64,000 bases of DNA. Origin: Fratercula arctica (lineage: Eukaryota > Chordata > Aves > Charadriiformes > Alcidae). The notes beneath the pieces are model-generated. The model saw nothing but the letters and a program-made list of their open reading frames with translations. It searched no databases and was not told where the DNA came from. The stretch spans positions 48,403,207 through 48,467,206 of the forward strand of contig CANTUZ010000006.1 of NCBI GenBank assembly GCA_947846985.1, read 5' to 3'. Positions 47,061 to 57,725 of the stretch are shown here, one piece after another. A program made the position numbers and the translations under genes. Positions within the stretch are counted from its first letter, which is position 1; every line of letters starts with the position of its first letter.

Positions 47061-50000
47061 TGCAGAGCCCTGTCTGTAAAATTAAAAACGCTGAACCACC
47101 CCCAGTTTTCTCTTCTCTGAAGAACCCTAGTACTACTTGAACAATATATTATTTTCTTTGTCTGCTTTCATTTTTTTGAACAAAATTATATGTGTGAAAT
47201 GTATGCCTTTTTTCACAGGGGAAAAATCCATTGAAATGCCCAGTTCTCTCTCTAAAAGCTTACAACGGTTTGGGAACCCAGATCTGCCTTGATTTTTCGC
47301 TCCTCTGCAGTTACCCTTTAGCCATTTAATTTGGACCTTGTACTCCAGAAAAGTTCTGCCATCTGTGCCTTGAGCTATTTATTTTGGTGACAAAGGGAAG
47401 CTCAATATTTGAAAAATGTAAGCTCTAATTTTTATATACTCTTTCACGTATTGTTTCTGGCTGGCAGGTCAGATTTGTACTGCTGCCATATGCAGCAACT
47501 TAAAATTCATGTTGGTGTGTCACTGCAGCTACTACGCTCAAGCCGCCACGCCAGAAAACCATTACCTTTCGGTTAATGATAACAGAAGATGTTTTATAAT
47601 AAACTGTGAAATAACCTAATCATCTGCAAAAGGTGTAAAGATTTTACATTAAAATGCAATTAACTTCTCCTTTTTTTGTTGTTTGTTTTTAACAAATTGG
47701 TTGTATAAGACATGCGATTAATTGGCTTTTGCTTTGGAGGGAGTTTGTTTGCTGTAACGTGGGGTCTGCTCTAACAATGGATGACTGCCGCTGAATTTTC
47801 TGATGTTTTCGTGTAGGGAGATAGGCTCCTTTTTGGCAGAAAGAGACAGAAGACAGTTGTAGCTTGTGTCTGTTAAAGTGAGGAGCCGAGTTGTACTCTG
47901 AAGACTCAAAGCTTTAAGGTTGGATGGGACAGAAGGGGACTTGTTTCAATTTTTGGTCAAATAACACCAATATGGGCTTGGGTTGCTCCCTTGTCTTGCT
48001 TTGTGCAAATTTCTCGCTTCACTTTCTACCTTAGATGATCATTTGAGATGGGCAGATCGGAACTGCCTGAGCTCTGCGGGCATTGCCGGGTTAAAATCTG
48101 GCAATAATTCTCAAGCGCCTTTATCCAAGCAAAGGTAAATACGATAGGGGCAAGGACTACTTACGGGTACCTCTGTGGTTTTAATTGGCTCATTTCTAAC
48201 AGTAGAAGAGCGTGTTCAAATGAAATGGAAAAAAACAAAGTCTTCTACACAAGAGGAAACTTTCATAAGACGTGCGTTTAGAACATGCTGAGCTATTAAA
48301 AATCAAGAGGTGGAGTAAAGCTCTTACCATGAAGGATGGGAACTGGAAGGTTGGGAGATGGAGAATGTGGTGGTTTGTTGAGAAAGCCCTTCTGCAGTTG
48401 CGGTTGGGTATGAAGGCCGGTGGCACCACCCATCTTCCTTTGCACTGATGGGAACCTAAACTCAGGGAGCAAGTTTCCACCTTCCCGAGGATGGTTCTTG
48501 TTTCAGGCCAGACTTTTCAAACAGCTAATTGGCTGTCCAGCCGAAACGCTGCAGGCACTGGATTAATAAGAGCGTTATTAAACAGGTTTAAATGCGAGTC
48601 TTGATGTAACTATTCCCGTTACCTCCCTCCTATGTCATGTATAAGACTCAGGGTGGGTTACTGGGAGAAAGAGGGATTAGTTATTTCAGTGCCCTGTGTA
48701 AAGCAGTTAAATGAACACTTATTTTTTCTCATGCTGTAAAGCTCTGTGTCACACCGAGTGTCTCTAAGCACTCTCCAGAGGTGATCTAGAAGTGAAGGGT
48801 TCCCTGTATGTTACTTCAGTGTTGTTTTTAATCTGCTTTATGATATTTACAACTCACTTTATAAGGCAAAAATCTATTTGCCACAGAAAAGAAATCTATT
48901 TAAAAAAAAAAAATAACTGAAAATAGAAATTTATCAAGCACAATGGTTTGGGTTTTGGTTTACTAATGGAAATGCTAAGCATTTTAAGATGTCAAACGTC
49001 TTGGAAAAAATCTAGCCCACTAAATTTACATTAGTGAGATATTTTCCCAGACACAGTCTTTCTTAAACGTGAAAGTTTACCGTTTTGTGTTTTTAAGGGT
49101 AAACTGTATCCTCTGGTGTTGGCAGGGATGTCTTAGCGTCAGGAAACAGCAGGTACTGACGTCCTGGCTCTGCTGAAGGTGGCTCTTCACATCCTTGAGG
49201 GACATCACAAGGGTCTATAAACCAGTCTTTCTCTTACCATTGCACCCTTCAGCTGCAGGTTAGAGATTGCAGGTTACGTCTCTGCAAATCGTGCCCAAAA
49301 GTTACGTGCTTTTACATGGACAGGAGTTAATTGATCTGTGACTTGAAATCCATCGTCCCGGGAGGTGCGTTGGCGGGGTCTGTACACACACCATGCGTGA
49401 TCCTGTTCTGCCTACAGCCGCTGCTCCTAAGTCAGTACCACGCAAAGCGCCTTTTCTGCCCACCTTCAACAGGTAATTTTATGTTGTTAAAGTTTGCCCT
49501 TCCCAGGGAGCATGATGGAGACAAGCGGGTAGAGCAGCGAGGGAAGGTTGTACAACACCTCCTTGTACGCGTTCTGTGGTTGCACGCGGAAGGGCAGTGG
49601 TTAAAGTTCACGATTGTTTACACACTTGGCTTATTGCTGAATTCAGCTTTGAAAAATTTAGAGATTAGGTTTTTGGCCTTTTCAATATGTAATTGTACTC
49701 CTAAGCTAGGAAGTTAGTGGCAATAATCTTATTATTTCTCCAGTCATCTAGCTTAGTCAAGAAGCCTGTCCTGAACAGGGCCTGTGAAGGTCCAAGAGGT
49801 GGGTGTTCTTCTTTAGGTCTATGGAAAAGCAGGAGAAAAATCACATTGATTCTAAAACCAAAAGGAGTCTTAGTGTCAAGATGTATGTAGCCGTAGGATA
49901 TTGTGTTCTCTGGTTTATTTTATTTACGTAATGAGGAGAGTCCATTGTAGCTTTATTTCTGTTTATTTTTATTAGACCAAAAGAAGACATTATCCTGAAT

Positions 50001-50636
50001 TTAATGTCTGTGTCTGCTTCTGCAGCATGCACGGTTACTGCTGCGTGCCCCCTAAACGGGGGATAAGGTGCAATAAAACCTGGCTTTTGTCTGTTCGTAA
50101 AGTCAGCTTTTGGGTTTAAGAAACTTGGATTGTTGCTTTTTTTTTTTTTTTTTCTAGTTTGGTGTCAGCTGCAGCTATTTTGAACTGGATTGAATGTTGC
50201 AATTACAGCAAAACTAAAAGATGCAGGAAGGAGAAATCACCTTCATATTTCTGAAGTGATTTTTTTAAAAAATAAAATGGGTTTTCTGTTGTCTCAGAAG
50301 CAGATGTTTGTTTAAACCCAATCATGAACTCGTACTCAGATTTAATTTATTGTTTAATTTTGTACAAGTCTTTTGTAAATGAACTGCCTCAGGAGCAAAT
50401 GAATAGGAGTTTTCTATATACTGAAGACTTGGAATGGAGTTTCTTTAGCAGAGTTAAACATCCCGGGAAAGGAAACAGAATCGCTGATGAAGCAGGCTCA
50501 TGTGTATAGATGTTTGTCAGGGCTTGAAAGATGCAGTAACTTCAGTTCGCAGCACATCTCCCGTTAAGTCTGAGGAACTGAGTTTGGTCCAAATCACATC
50601 TCAATCTTGAAAACTCAGACTTTGGAAAAAGTGGTA

Positions 50637-50687
50637 TTTTTTGTCTTTTTTTCTTTTTTTTTTTTTTTTTTGTTTTGTTTTGTTTTG
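50637..50687. repeat. T-rich tract with (TTTTG)n
   Basis: T runs followed by TGTTTTGTTTTGTTTTGG. A second poly-T of 17 lies at 50137-50153. Confidence 0.8.
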
Positions 50688-52844
50688 GCTGTGGGAGCCT
50701 GTGGCCTTGGCTGCCTTCAGTAGTTTCCTCCCCACGGCATCCAAGTGCAGACAGGTCTGAGGGGGAGGCGATGAGATCCAGCTGGAATCTTTCGATTATT
50801 CTTGACCAGATGTGAAATGGGCCCGACTGAAATTTCGGGCCGGTCATCTTGTTTTTCTGTAAGGACGTTCTTACCTGATAAGCAAACACAGATATTCAAG
50901 AATGAGGTTTTGAACCAAACCCAAGCTTTAAAACTTTTTCTGAATTGCCATCATATACTTTAACAGATTATAGGGATAATAAGCACAAACATACATGCAT
51001 TACTAAATCTATTTATCCAGTTTATTCTACCTATCACAGTTGATTTGAATTCTTCCTCTTAAAGACTGCAGAAAAGTTGTCTGCATTTCATTTAATTCGC
51101 TTTATCGTGTGTCGTCTTCTTGTCCAAAATTGGAAGAGGGAGCCCCCGGTCCATCCAGTGACCCGTGTCTGGCTTTTCAGGGAAACAAAAAATGAAATAA
51201 GTAATGTTCTGACTATTTCAGTCCTGAAAATAAATAAATAAATACTAAATTTAGGTCTGGAACATTCATTGGAAATAGGCAAGTTACAGTTGATTGTATG
51301 TGAAAAAAAATGATTAAAACTTACCATGTTTGCATGCTTCTGTTGCACAGACTGTTTTTAGCAAACATGTTTTCTTGCTTTTTGTTTTTTATGACATTTA
51401 TGGGCTACAAAGTTCTGGCTAGATGTGCTATATATATGGCTAAAAATAGCTATATTTTTCATTTTTTGTTGGTTTTATTTTTCTATTTGTTGTGGGAAGT
51501 TAGCGTTTAGGTTTTTGAATATGCACATCTGTTGTTAAGATGGAAAACTGATAGAGGCATGATTGCTTACTGGAATAGGAGAAAATTAAAAACCTATATT
51601 CCATGGAATCACTAGGAGCAGAACGCTGAGATAGGGTGTTTGAAAAAGCAGCATTTTAAATGTTACTGGACTGTTCACTTATCATTTGTAAACCCCGTAA
51701 CCGTGAGGCATTTCAGCCATTTTAAATTACTAGTGTATAAATGTTTAAATTATGCCAAGTATAAAGATAAACATTTCTATTATGCTTCAAAATTCGAAGA
51801 TCATCAGTAACTTCCTATTCTTCATAAAGTTCAATTTCATGCAAGAGTAACTGATGTTTTCAGATGCAGTCAGTGATGCTGAGGCTTCCGCAGAGCTTTT
51901 ACTTGGTAAGGGAGAAGAAATCAAAGATAAGTAATTTTGAGTGGCATATGGTTGATTTACTAAGGCCATTGTGGCAGCGTATCCCCTATCCGGTTGTTAA
52001 ACCCAAGCGTTATCATATTAGTCATTTTCTGTATCATCATAATTGTATAATTATTGCATTTTATATACCCAAGTTTGTTCCCATTAGCTTTTAGTCTTAA
52101 ATCATTAAAGGCAGATTTTTAAATTCCATATGAATTAGAGTATTTTTTTCTTTTCTTAATCAGGTCAGTCTTTGCAAAAGGCTCCTGCAGATTTTGACTT
52201 CACCCATTATTGAAGTTTTCCAGTCTCAAATCGACACTCAGAATTTCTAAATAGTTTGTTGTCTTTTCATAATTAACTGAAATTAGGACATAGTTGAAAA
52301 TATGTTTTTAACTATTTTAATAGTCCTATTGAAATTATTTTCGTCTTTCCCCTAATGAATCAAACTTGCAGTGATTCTTCCTGCTTACTGATTTGCGCTG
52401 TTGTCTGGCTGCCTTGCATTTAATCAGCAAGAGTAAACTGTTGAGCAGATGAGCAGGAATCTGTCAGGAGGATCTGCGACTGCTGACAGGGTACGGGAAT
52501 GCGCTGGAGATGCCGGGCTCCGTCCGCCGGGGATTTCAGCTCTTGTCAGGAGCGCAACGACCGGCATCTCAAAATCTTCAGCAGGAGCTGCAGTAACCCG
52601 GCTCTGGCATGGGGCATTGTGCTTACCTAGCAAAGCACCCGCTCCCCGGCCGCGTTGCCATGCGGGGTTTATTTTGCTGTTTAGCGCTGACCAGCAAAAG
52701 TATGTTTATTTTGGTAGTAGCGTTTTTTGGGAAATGTCTCTTTCGTATTGTTGTTGGTTTGCACTTACTGTACTAGAAGGCTGGGAGTTGAGTCAAAGTA
52801 CTTCCCATGGTTAACTGCGAAATAGAAGTTTCCAGCCACTTCTT

Positions 52845-52962
52845 AAAAAAGCCGAACAAACCCAACAACAACAAAAACAAAACAAAAAAACCCCCAGGCC
52901 AACCAAACAAACAAAAACCAAAAAACCCCCACTAAAACAACCAAAAAAAACCCCAAACCACA
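52845..52962. repeat. A/C-rich low-complexity block
   Basis: About 118 bp almost entirely A and C (AAACAAAAACAAAAC, CCAAAAAACCCCC and similar). The complementary strand is T/G-rich. Confidence 0.85.
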
Positions 52963-53637
52963 AATGGCAATCGGACACTTATCTCCTTTTGTAAGAACTT
53001 GCTATTTAAGGCCAAACAGCTGCAAATTTTTTTTTCTCTGTATTAGGCAAAATATCAACGGTGATTATTACATACTCCCAACTTCCTTTCTGTGCTTATA
53101 TTGCCAAAGACACTTAAATATTAATAAAGGTTCATGCATGGGAAAAAATATAATATGTTATTTTAGGATTTTTTTGGTAGAAGCCCAGAGATTATTGATG
53201 TGCTGAAGTTAGAGGGATGGTTCAGTCTTCATTTGGTCACAGTAATTAAATCAAAACTTAAAACAATAATTGATCATTAATCTCAGAAAAACTAATGAAA
53301 AAGTTCTAAGAGAAACAACAATAAAATGATTTTTGCTGGAGTAAAGATTCCCACCCTCTGTATGCATTTCTGGTGAAGGATGGAAGGCTTAAGGGATGTG
53401 GAAAAAGAGAGCAAATAAGTTTTCTTCGTAATTCTTTCTTTGCTGCTTAAAAGGTGCTAACGGTCCCCGTGTGACTGCATGCCATTAGCTGTCCAGCTGG
53501 GCTCTTACATCTGTGAACTATGCGAAATTATAAATATTTGGAATCGTCTGAAATTTCCAAGTTGTGCAATACTACAAGAAGAAAAATTATGAAGAGCTGC
53601 TAATACTTGTTTATTTGGGGGTGGCTTGTTTTGGTGG

Positions 53638-53661
53638 TTTTTTTTTTTTTTTTTTTTTTTT
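53638..53661. repeat. Poly-T, 24 bp
   Basis: Uninterrupted T run, the longest pure homopolymer besides the one at 40214-40237. Confidence 0.85.
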
Positions 53662-54687
53662 AACCACTTCTAATCCCAAACCAAACCTTTAGTTTTCGTT
53701 TGGGAAATGGAATACTTGGGGGGAAAAAAAAAATATTGTAGTGTTCAAATGATATGAAAACGCTGTCCCTGTTTGCCTGTGCCAGGTCTCTTTGCCTGTC
53801 ACACCACCAGTATAGAAAGAAATTGGAGTGTTTTCACCCATCTGGTTATACTCTCTTAAATAATTTTTAGGCTATGTCAGCATAGGAAAAAAAAATAATT
53901 ACTCTGGTATTTCCACTGTTGCACATATTCCAAAAATAATTAAGCCTTAGCTTGTCATTATTTCTTACAGTTTAATTTTGCTGTTGGCAATATCAGGCCT
54001 AAAAATACGGAAACATATTGCAGTTTTACTCCTGAAATGTATTTTTTTTATTATTTTTTAGTAGCAGATGCTTAACATTATTTGACGATTGAAATATATT
54101 CGTTAAACTTATGCGATAGGGATGTTGCTGTGCCCTTTCTTTCCTAACTTTTGAGGCAGGGCGGCCGTGTGTTGTGTTAGAGGGGAGGGAGGAGAGAGGG
54201 GGCTTTGGCAAGGAAGAGCCAGAAACTTCATAACCCGATTATAAAAATGATTATTGTACACTGCCTGCATTAGGAAAGCGTTAAACGCTCATTAGGGCTC
54301 TGAAGTGTTAGCCATTATGAACCTGGCTGCAGTTGGCATACAACTTTTATTTTGCGTGTTTTGCTTTGATGCAGTAATAAATGTGTAAATTAGAACTGGG
54401 AAGATCCTAAAAGCAACAACACCAAAAAAAAAAAACCCAAAATCAGTATTTTCTAGCCCTCTGACAGAGCAAAAAAAATTTTTTTTCCTCTCTTCGTGTT
54501 AAGAAACAGAAAGCTAATGCTACCCAAGACACTTTTTTTAAGTGCTCATGGAAGAAATTATACCACGGGGGCTCAAGCTGCAGTTACAGCTCAGAGCTGG
54601 TGTGAGACCGTGTCTCGCAGGGGTGAAGCGACAGAGTCGCGGCTGCGCGGCGTCTGTGGAAGGACAGGTACGTCAGCTCAAGGAGGG

Positions 54688-54811
54688 TTTTTTTTGTTTT
54701 TGTTTTTTTTTTTTTTTTTGTTTTGTTTTGTTTTTGGTTTTTTTTGTTTTTTTTTGGTTTTTTTTTGTTTGTTTGTTTTTTCTTTTTTTTTTGTGTGGTT
54801 TTTTTTTTTTT
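54688..54811. repeat. T/G-rich low-complexity block
   Basis: About 124 bp of T with scattered G and very few other bases. It causes the F-rich hydrophobic open frames there. Confidence 0.9.
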
Positions 54812-55027
54812 CCCCTATATGCGGAGCCTGAAATGACATACCTGCATCTCAGCTGGGATCTGTTTGTCTGTTGTCATGTCAGTAAATCATCGGAGCGTTA
54901 AGGCTCCGAAACTGTGCTCTGTCCGGTGCGTGCAGAATCCAGCAGTCGCCTCGTCTTGCAGGTTGTTGCACACCCGTAACTCTCCATTGAAACCACGCCA
55001 GGCTGTGAAAGCGAAAAAGTGAAATCC

Positions 55028-55058
55028 TTTTTTTTTTTTTTCCTTCCCCCCCCCCCCC
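55028..55058. repeat. Pyrimidine tract T14-CC-TT-C13
   Basis: Pure pyrimidine run, T14 followed by C-rich sequence with 13 C in a row. Confidence 0.8.
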
Positions 55059-55987
55059 AATTCTTTTTCTTGAGTTGCATTTTCAATCAGATTTAGGATT
55101 AATACAGCTTCTGTAAGCATACTCGTAAATAGCGAACCATTTTATGCTACTTGAACAATGCACTAATCTATTAAGACTCCTAAAATGTAGTCAGCGCTGA
55201 CCTACACGTTGGGGATGTGAAGTTACCCCAAACTCCAGCATCTCCAGACTGTTGCTATTGTAATTCCTATTTGACTGTTCAAAGGTCATTATGGGTTGTT
55301 CCTCTCTTGGGAAGTGCATTGTGTGCTGGGTACACAACATTACACCGGGTTTTATTCAGGAGGTGCTGATAACAGACTTGATTTGCCACTTTGCTTGATG
55401 CTAGATCATGTTTCCTGCTTTGCAGGCTGTTTAGTGTAGAAATTGGTCTAATTTACTTCAATTTAAATGTTAATGATCCTCTTTTTCTCGAAGCAAAGGG
55501 AAACATGCACAATCACTCTGAAAATAAAGATTTAGTCTCCTGACAATCCTAGTAATAACTTTATGTCTAAGAATCCCCTTTAAATACTTGCTTTGCTGTT
55601 TGGCATTAGAGTATTTCTTATGTAGACAACTTTTCAAAGGTGTGGGTCGGAGGGTAAAATTTCAGACTCAATCTGACAATATGTGCGCTTATTTGAAGCC
55701 AGTAAAATGAACAAACGCCTTTTACTCTTGCTGTTGTCAGGTTTTTATTCCCTCAATGGTTGTGGAAGCTTCCAAGTGCTGTAGGGATTTTGGGGGTGGA
55801 AATGTCAGTATTTTATCAAGCTTGCAGTGAGGTTTTATCGTGTGCTTTATCTTGAAAACTTCAGCCACCTGTATTTATAGAATAGCACATTTTAAATTAT
55901 GTGCTGAGTCCTCTTTAAAGCCACGTGCTGCTATAATGGGAAGCAATTCTTGTCTTGGGGAGCTTCCTTTCTAAATAAGTATTTTTT

Positions 55988-56160
55988 TAGAATGGTATTT
56001 AGAATTAGTATTTATTTAGAATAAATAACTATTTATTTAGAATGAAGCAGAATCAGGTATATGTGGTATATAATAAATATGTATTTATTTAGAATACAGC
56101 AGAATGTGGTATATGGTAACTATTTATTTAGAGTGAAGCAGAATCAAGTATACGTGGTAG
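55988..56160. repeat. Degenerate tandem repeat, ~44-bp unit
   Basis: Three units are visible: 56026-56070, 56076-56116 and 56117-56160. Each contains TATTTATTTAGA followed by AGCAGAATC or a variant, then GGTATATGTGGTA or a variant. A partial unit with GTATTTATTTAGAATAAA precedes them. The first and third units are the most alike (CTATTTATTTAGA, TGAAGCAGAATCA). Confidence 0.8.
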
Positions 56161-56258
56161 AAGCCAATGGGTGTAGAAGCAGCGGGGAGGTGTAGGGACA
56201 GTGGTGGGACCCTGGAGATGGTGCACGGGGCTCTTGCAGCGGCGCCGCTTGTGAGCCC

Positions 56259-56303
56259 CATGGGGTTGAAACCGATGGGGTTGAGCCCGATGGGGTTGAA
56301 ACC
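56259..56303. repeat. Three-copy 15-bp tandem repeat
   Basis: Units are CATGGGGTTGAAACC, GATGGGGTTGAGCCC and GATGGGGTTGAAACC. The period is a multiple of three, so one minus-strand frame reads FNPIG-LNPIG-FNPMG. The tract sits in a GC-rich stretch (56195-56350) between the 44-bp repeats and the CR1. A coding role is not supported by anything else. Confidence 0.8.
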
Positions 56304-56647
56304 AGCGTGAGCACACTGCCAGCATGAAAGCACGCCGGGGGCCTGCGCGTTGCTGCGTTCTGTCGCACTGTGAGCAAGGGAGGTAGGTTTTTTGACTGTT
56401 TTTCTGAATTGTTGTGTTTACGGGGGTCCGTCTAGCGCATTATAACAAAATACAGTTGCAAAGCTGGCGCTGGAGGGAAAGCTAATGAGCACCAGTGATG
56501 TTTTAAATCTTGAGAGCAGGCCAAACTTGTTATTTCCATTAACGGAGTTGTTGAGAAATTAACTATTCTGTTCTTTAAAACGTGCGCAAAAGTACTAATT
56601 TTATATGTCAGGTCTCCACTCTTTTGTCCTTTTTCGCTCTCCATGCT

Positions 56648-57073
56648 CAGAGGGCTGGAGCCCCTCTGCTGTGGGGACAGGCTGAGAGAGTTGGGGGGGG
56701 TTCAGCCTGGAGAAGAGAAGGCTCCGGGGAGACCTTAGAGCCCCTTCCAGTCCCTAAAGGGGGCCTACAAGAAAGCTGGGGAGGGACTTTTTACAAGGGC
56801 ATGTAAGGATAGGACAAGGGGTGATGGCTTCAAACTGGAAGAGGGGAGATTGAGATGAGATATTAGGAAGAAATTCTTTGCTGTGAGGGGGGTGAGCCCC
56901 TGGCCCAGGTTGCCCAGAGAAGCTGTGGCTGCCCCATCCCTGGAGGGGTTCAAGGCCAGGCTGGACGGGGCTTGGAGCAGCCTGGTCTGGTGGGAGGTGT
57001 CCCTGCCCAGGGCAGGGGGTGGCACTGGATGGGCTTTAAGGTCCCTTCCAACCCAAAGCATTCTGTGATTCTA
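56648..57073 (+). mobile_element. CR1 LINE, 5'-truncated 3' fragment
   Basis: Sense-oriented CR1 LINE 3' end of about 425 bp, the longest of the three copies. It starts at 'cagagggctggagcccctct' and proceeds through 'gttcagcctggagaagagaa' (56700), 'ggataggacaaggggtgatg' (56808), 'attaggaagaaattctttgc' (56861) and 'gaagctgtggctgccccatc' (56919). It ends in 'gcattctgtgattcta'. A run of eight G near 56693 and a few substitutions mark decay. The reverse-transcriptase region is absent. Short open frames occur on both strands, and the antisense peptide resembles the one antisense to the 31.5-kb copy. They reflect shared element sequence, not genes. Confidence 0.95.
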
Positions 57074-57585
57074 GCTCCCTGAAGAAAAAGGTTGAGGGTC
57101 AACTCACTATCTTCAGAAGTACATCTCCAGCATCCATCTCCTCTTGTCACATCCATGCAATGAAGAACAGGAAAGCCATACCCTACACATCCAGGAACAG
57201 TGCTGGATATAATTAGATGAATGTAAATACCAACACAAGTAGTTTACCCTGTCAGGGTGTTCCTGTACCTTTCATGTGTGTCCACGTGAAGATGGAGAAT
57301 CTCTCACGATTTATGTTGAAACTCATTTTGCAAGGCAGAGGGGAGGTTTTCCCTTGACGTTCATCAGTCTGTTGAAGTGACACAGTGGTTTGTGAAGTTC
57401 AGTCATTTTAAGTTGCTTTCTAGTTCTTCATGTCTACCATCTCATACACGCTCGTGCAAAGAACGTTGATTGCTTTAAATAAAGTGATTGTGGATATGAC
57501 AAAAAATGCTATGTGCATTCTGAACCTAAGACGATATATCTGCTTTCTTTTAAAGTGAAAGTACTGTTTCTGTTTATGATAACAG

Positions 57586-57725
57586 CTGGGGCTGCCATTA
57601 ATTTTTATTTTGTTGTTCAAATATTCTTTATAGGCAAAGGTGCTAAACCAGTTATAATTACATCACCATATTTGCTGCTTGGAATATCACTTATTGGCTT
57701 TGGATTAGGTGCCTTAATTACTTGA
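57586..57725 (+). CDS. Candidate terminal exon or small membrane ORF, unidentified
   Basis: The end of a 70-codon open frame (57513-57725) that stops at TGA 57723-57725. Two hydrophobic stretches are visible: ITAGAAINFYFVVQIFFIG, then after a short basic and polar link (KGAKPVIITS) the segment PYLLLGISLIGFGLGALIT just before the stop. Glycines at regular spacing in the second are typical of real membrane helices. Two acceptors are possible: ATGATAACAG| at 57585, preceded by CTGTTTCTG, and a better one, TTCAAATATTCTTTATAG|, at 57633. T-rich DNA often yields chance hydrophobic frames, so this is weak. I could not match it to a known family. Confidence 0.18.

Larger units (their letters stand above)
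43521..56647. other. Mostly noncoding DNA
   Basis: No gene identified. A small GC- and CpG-rich spot lies at 52440-52690 (about 18 CpG by hand count). The rest is AT-rich with several low-complexity blocks and the tandem repeats just before the third CR1. An exon-like minus-strand piece is at 48328-48433. Confidence 0.6.

Noticed and set aside
47910..47945. AAGGTTGGATGGGACAG resembling a CR1 terminus
   Set aside because: The following sequence does not continue along the CR1 consensus.
54496..54901. Two plus-strand frames of 111 and 119 codons with hydrophobic F-rich centres
   Set aside because: The hydrophobic part is the T/G low-complexity block at 54688-54811, not a membrane protein.
56765..57061. 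98-codon minus-strand frame
   Set aside because: Antisense to the CR1 copy at 56648-57073.
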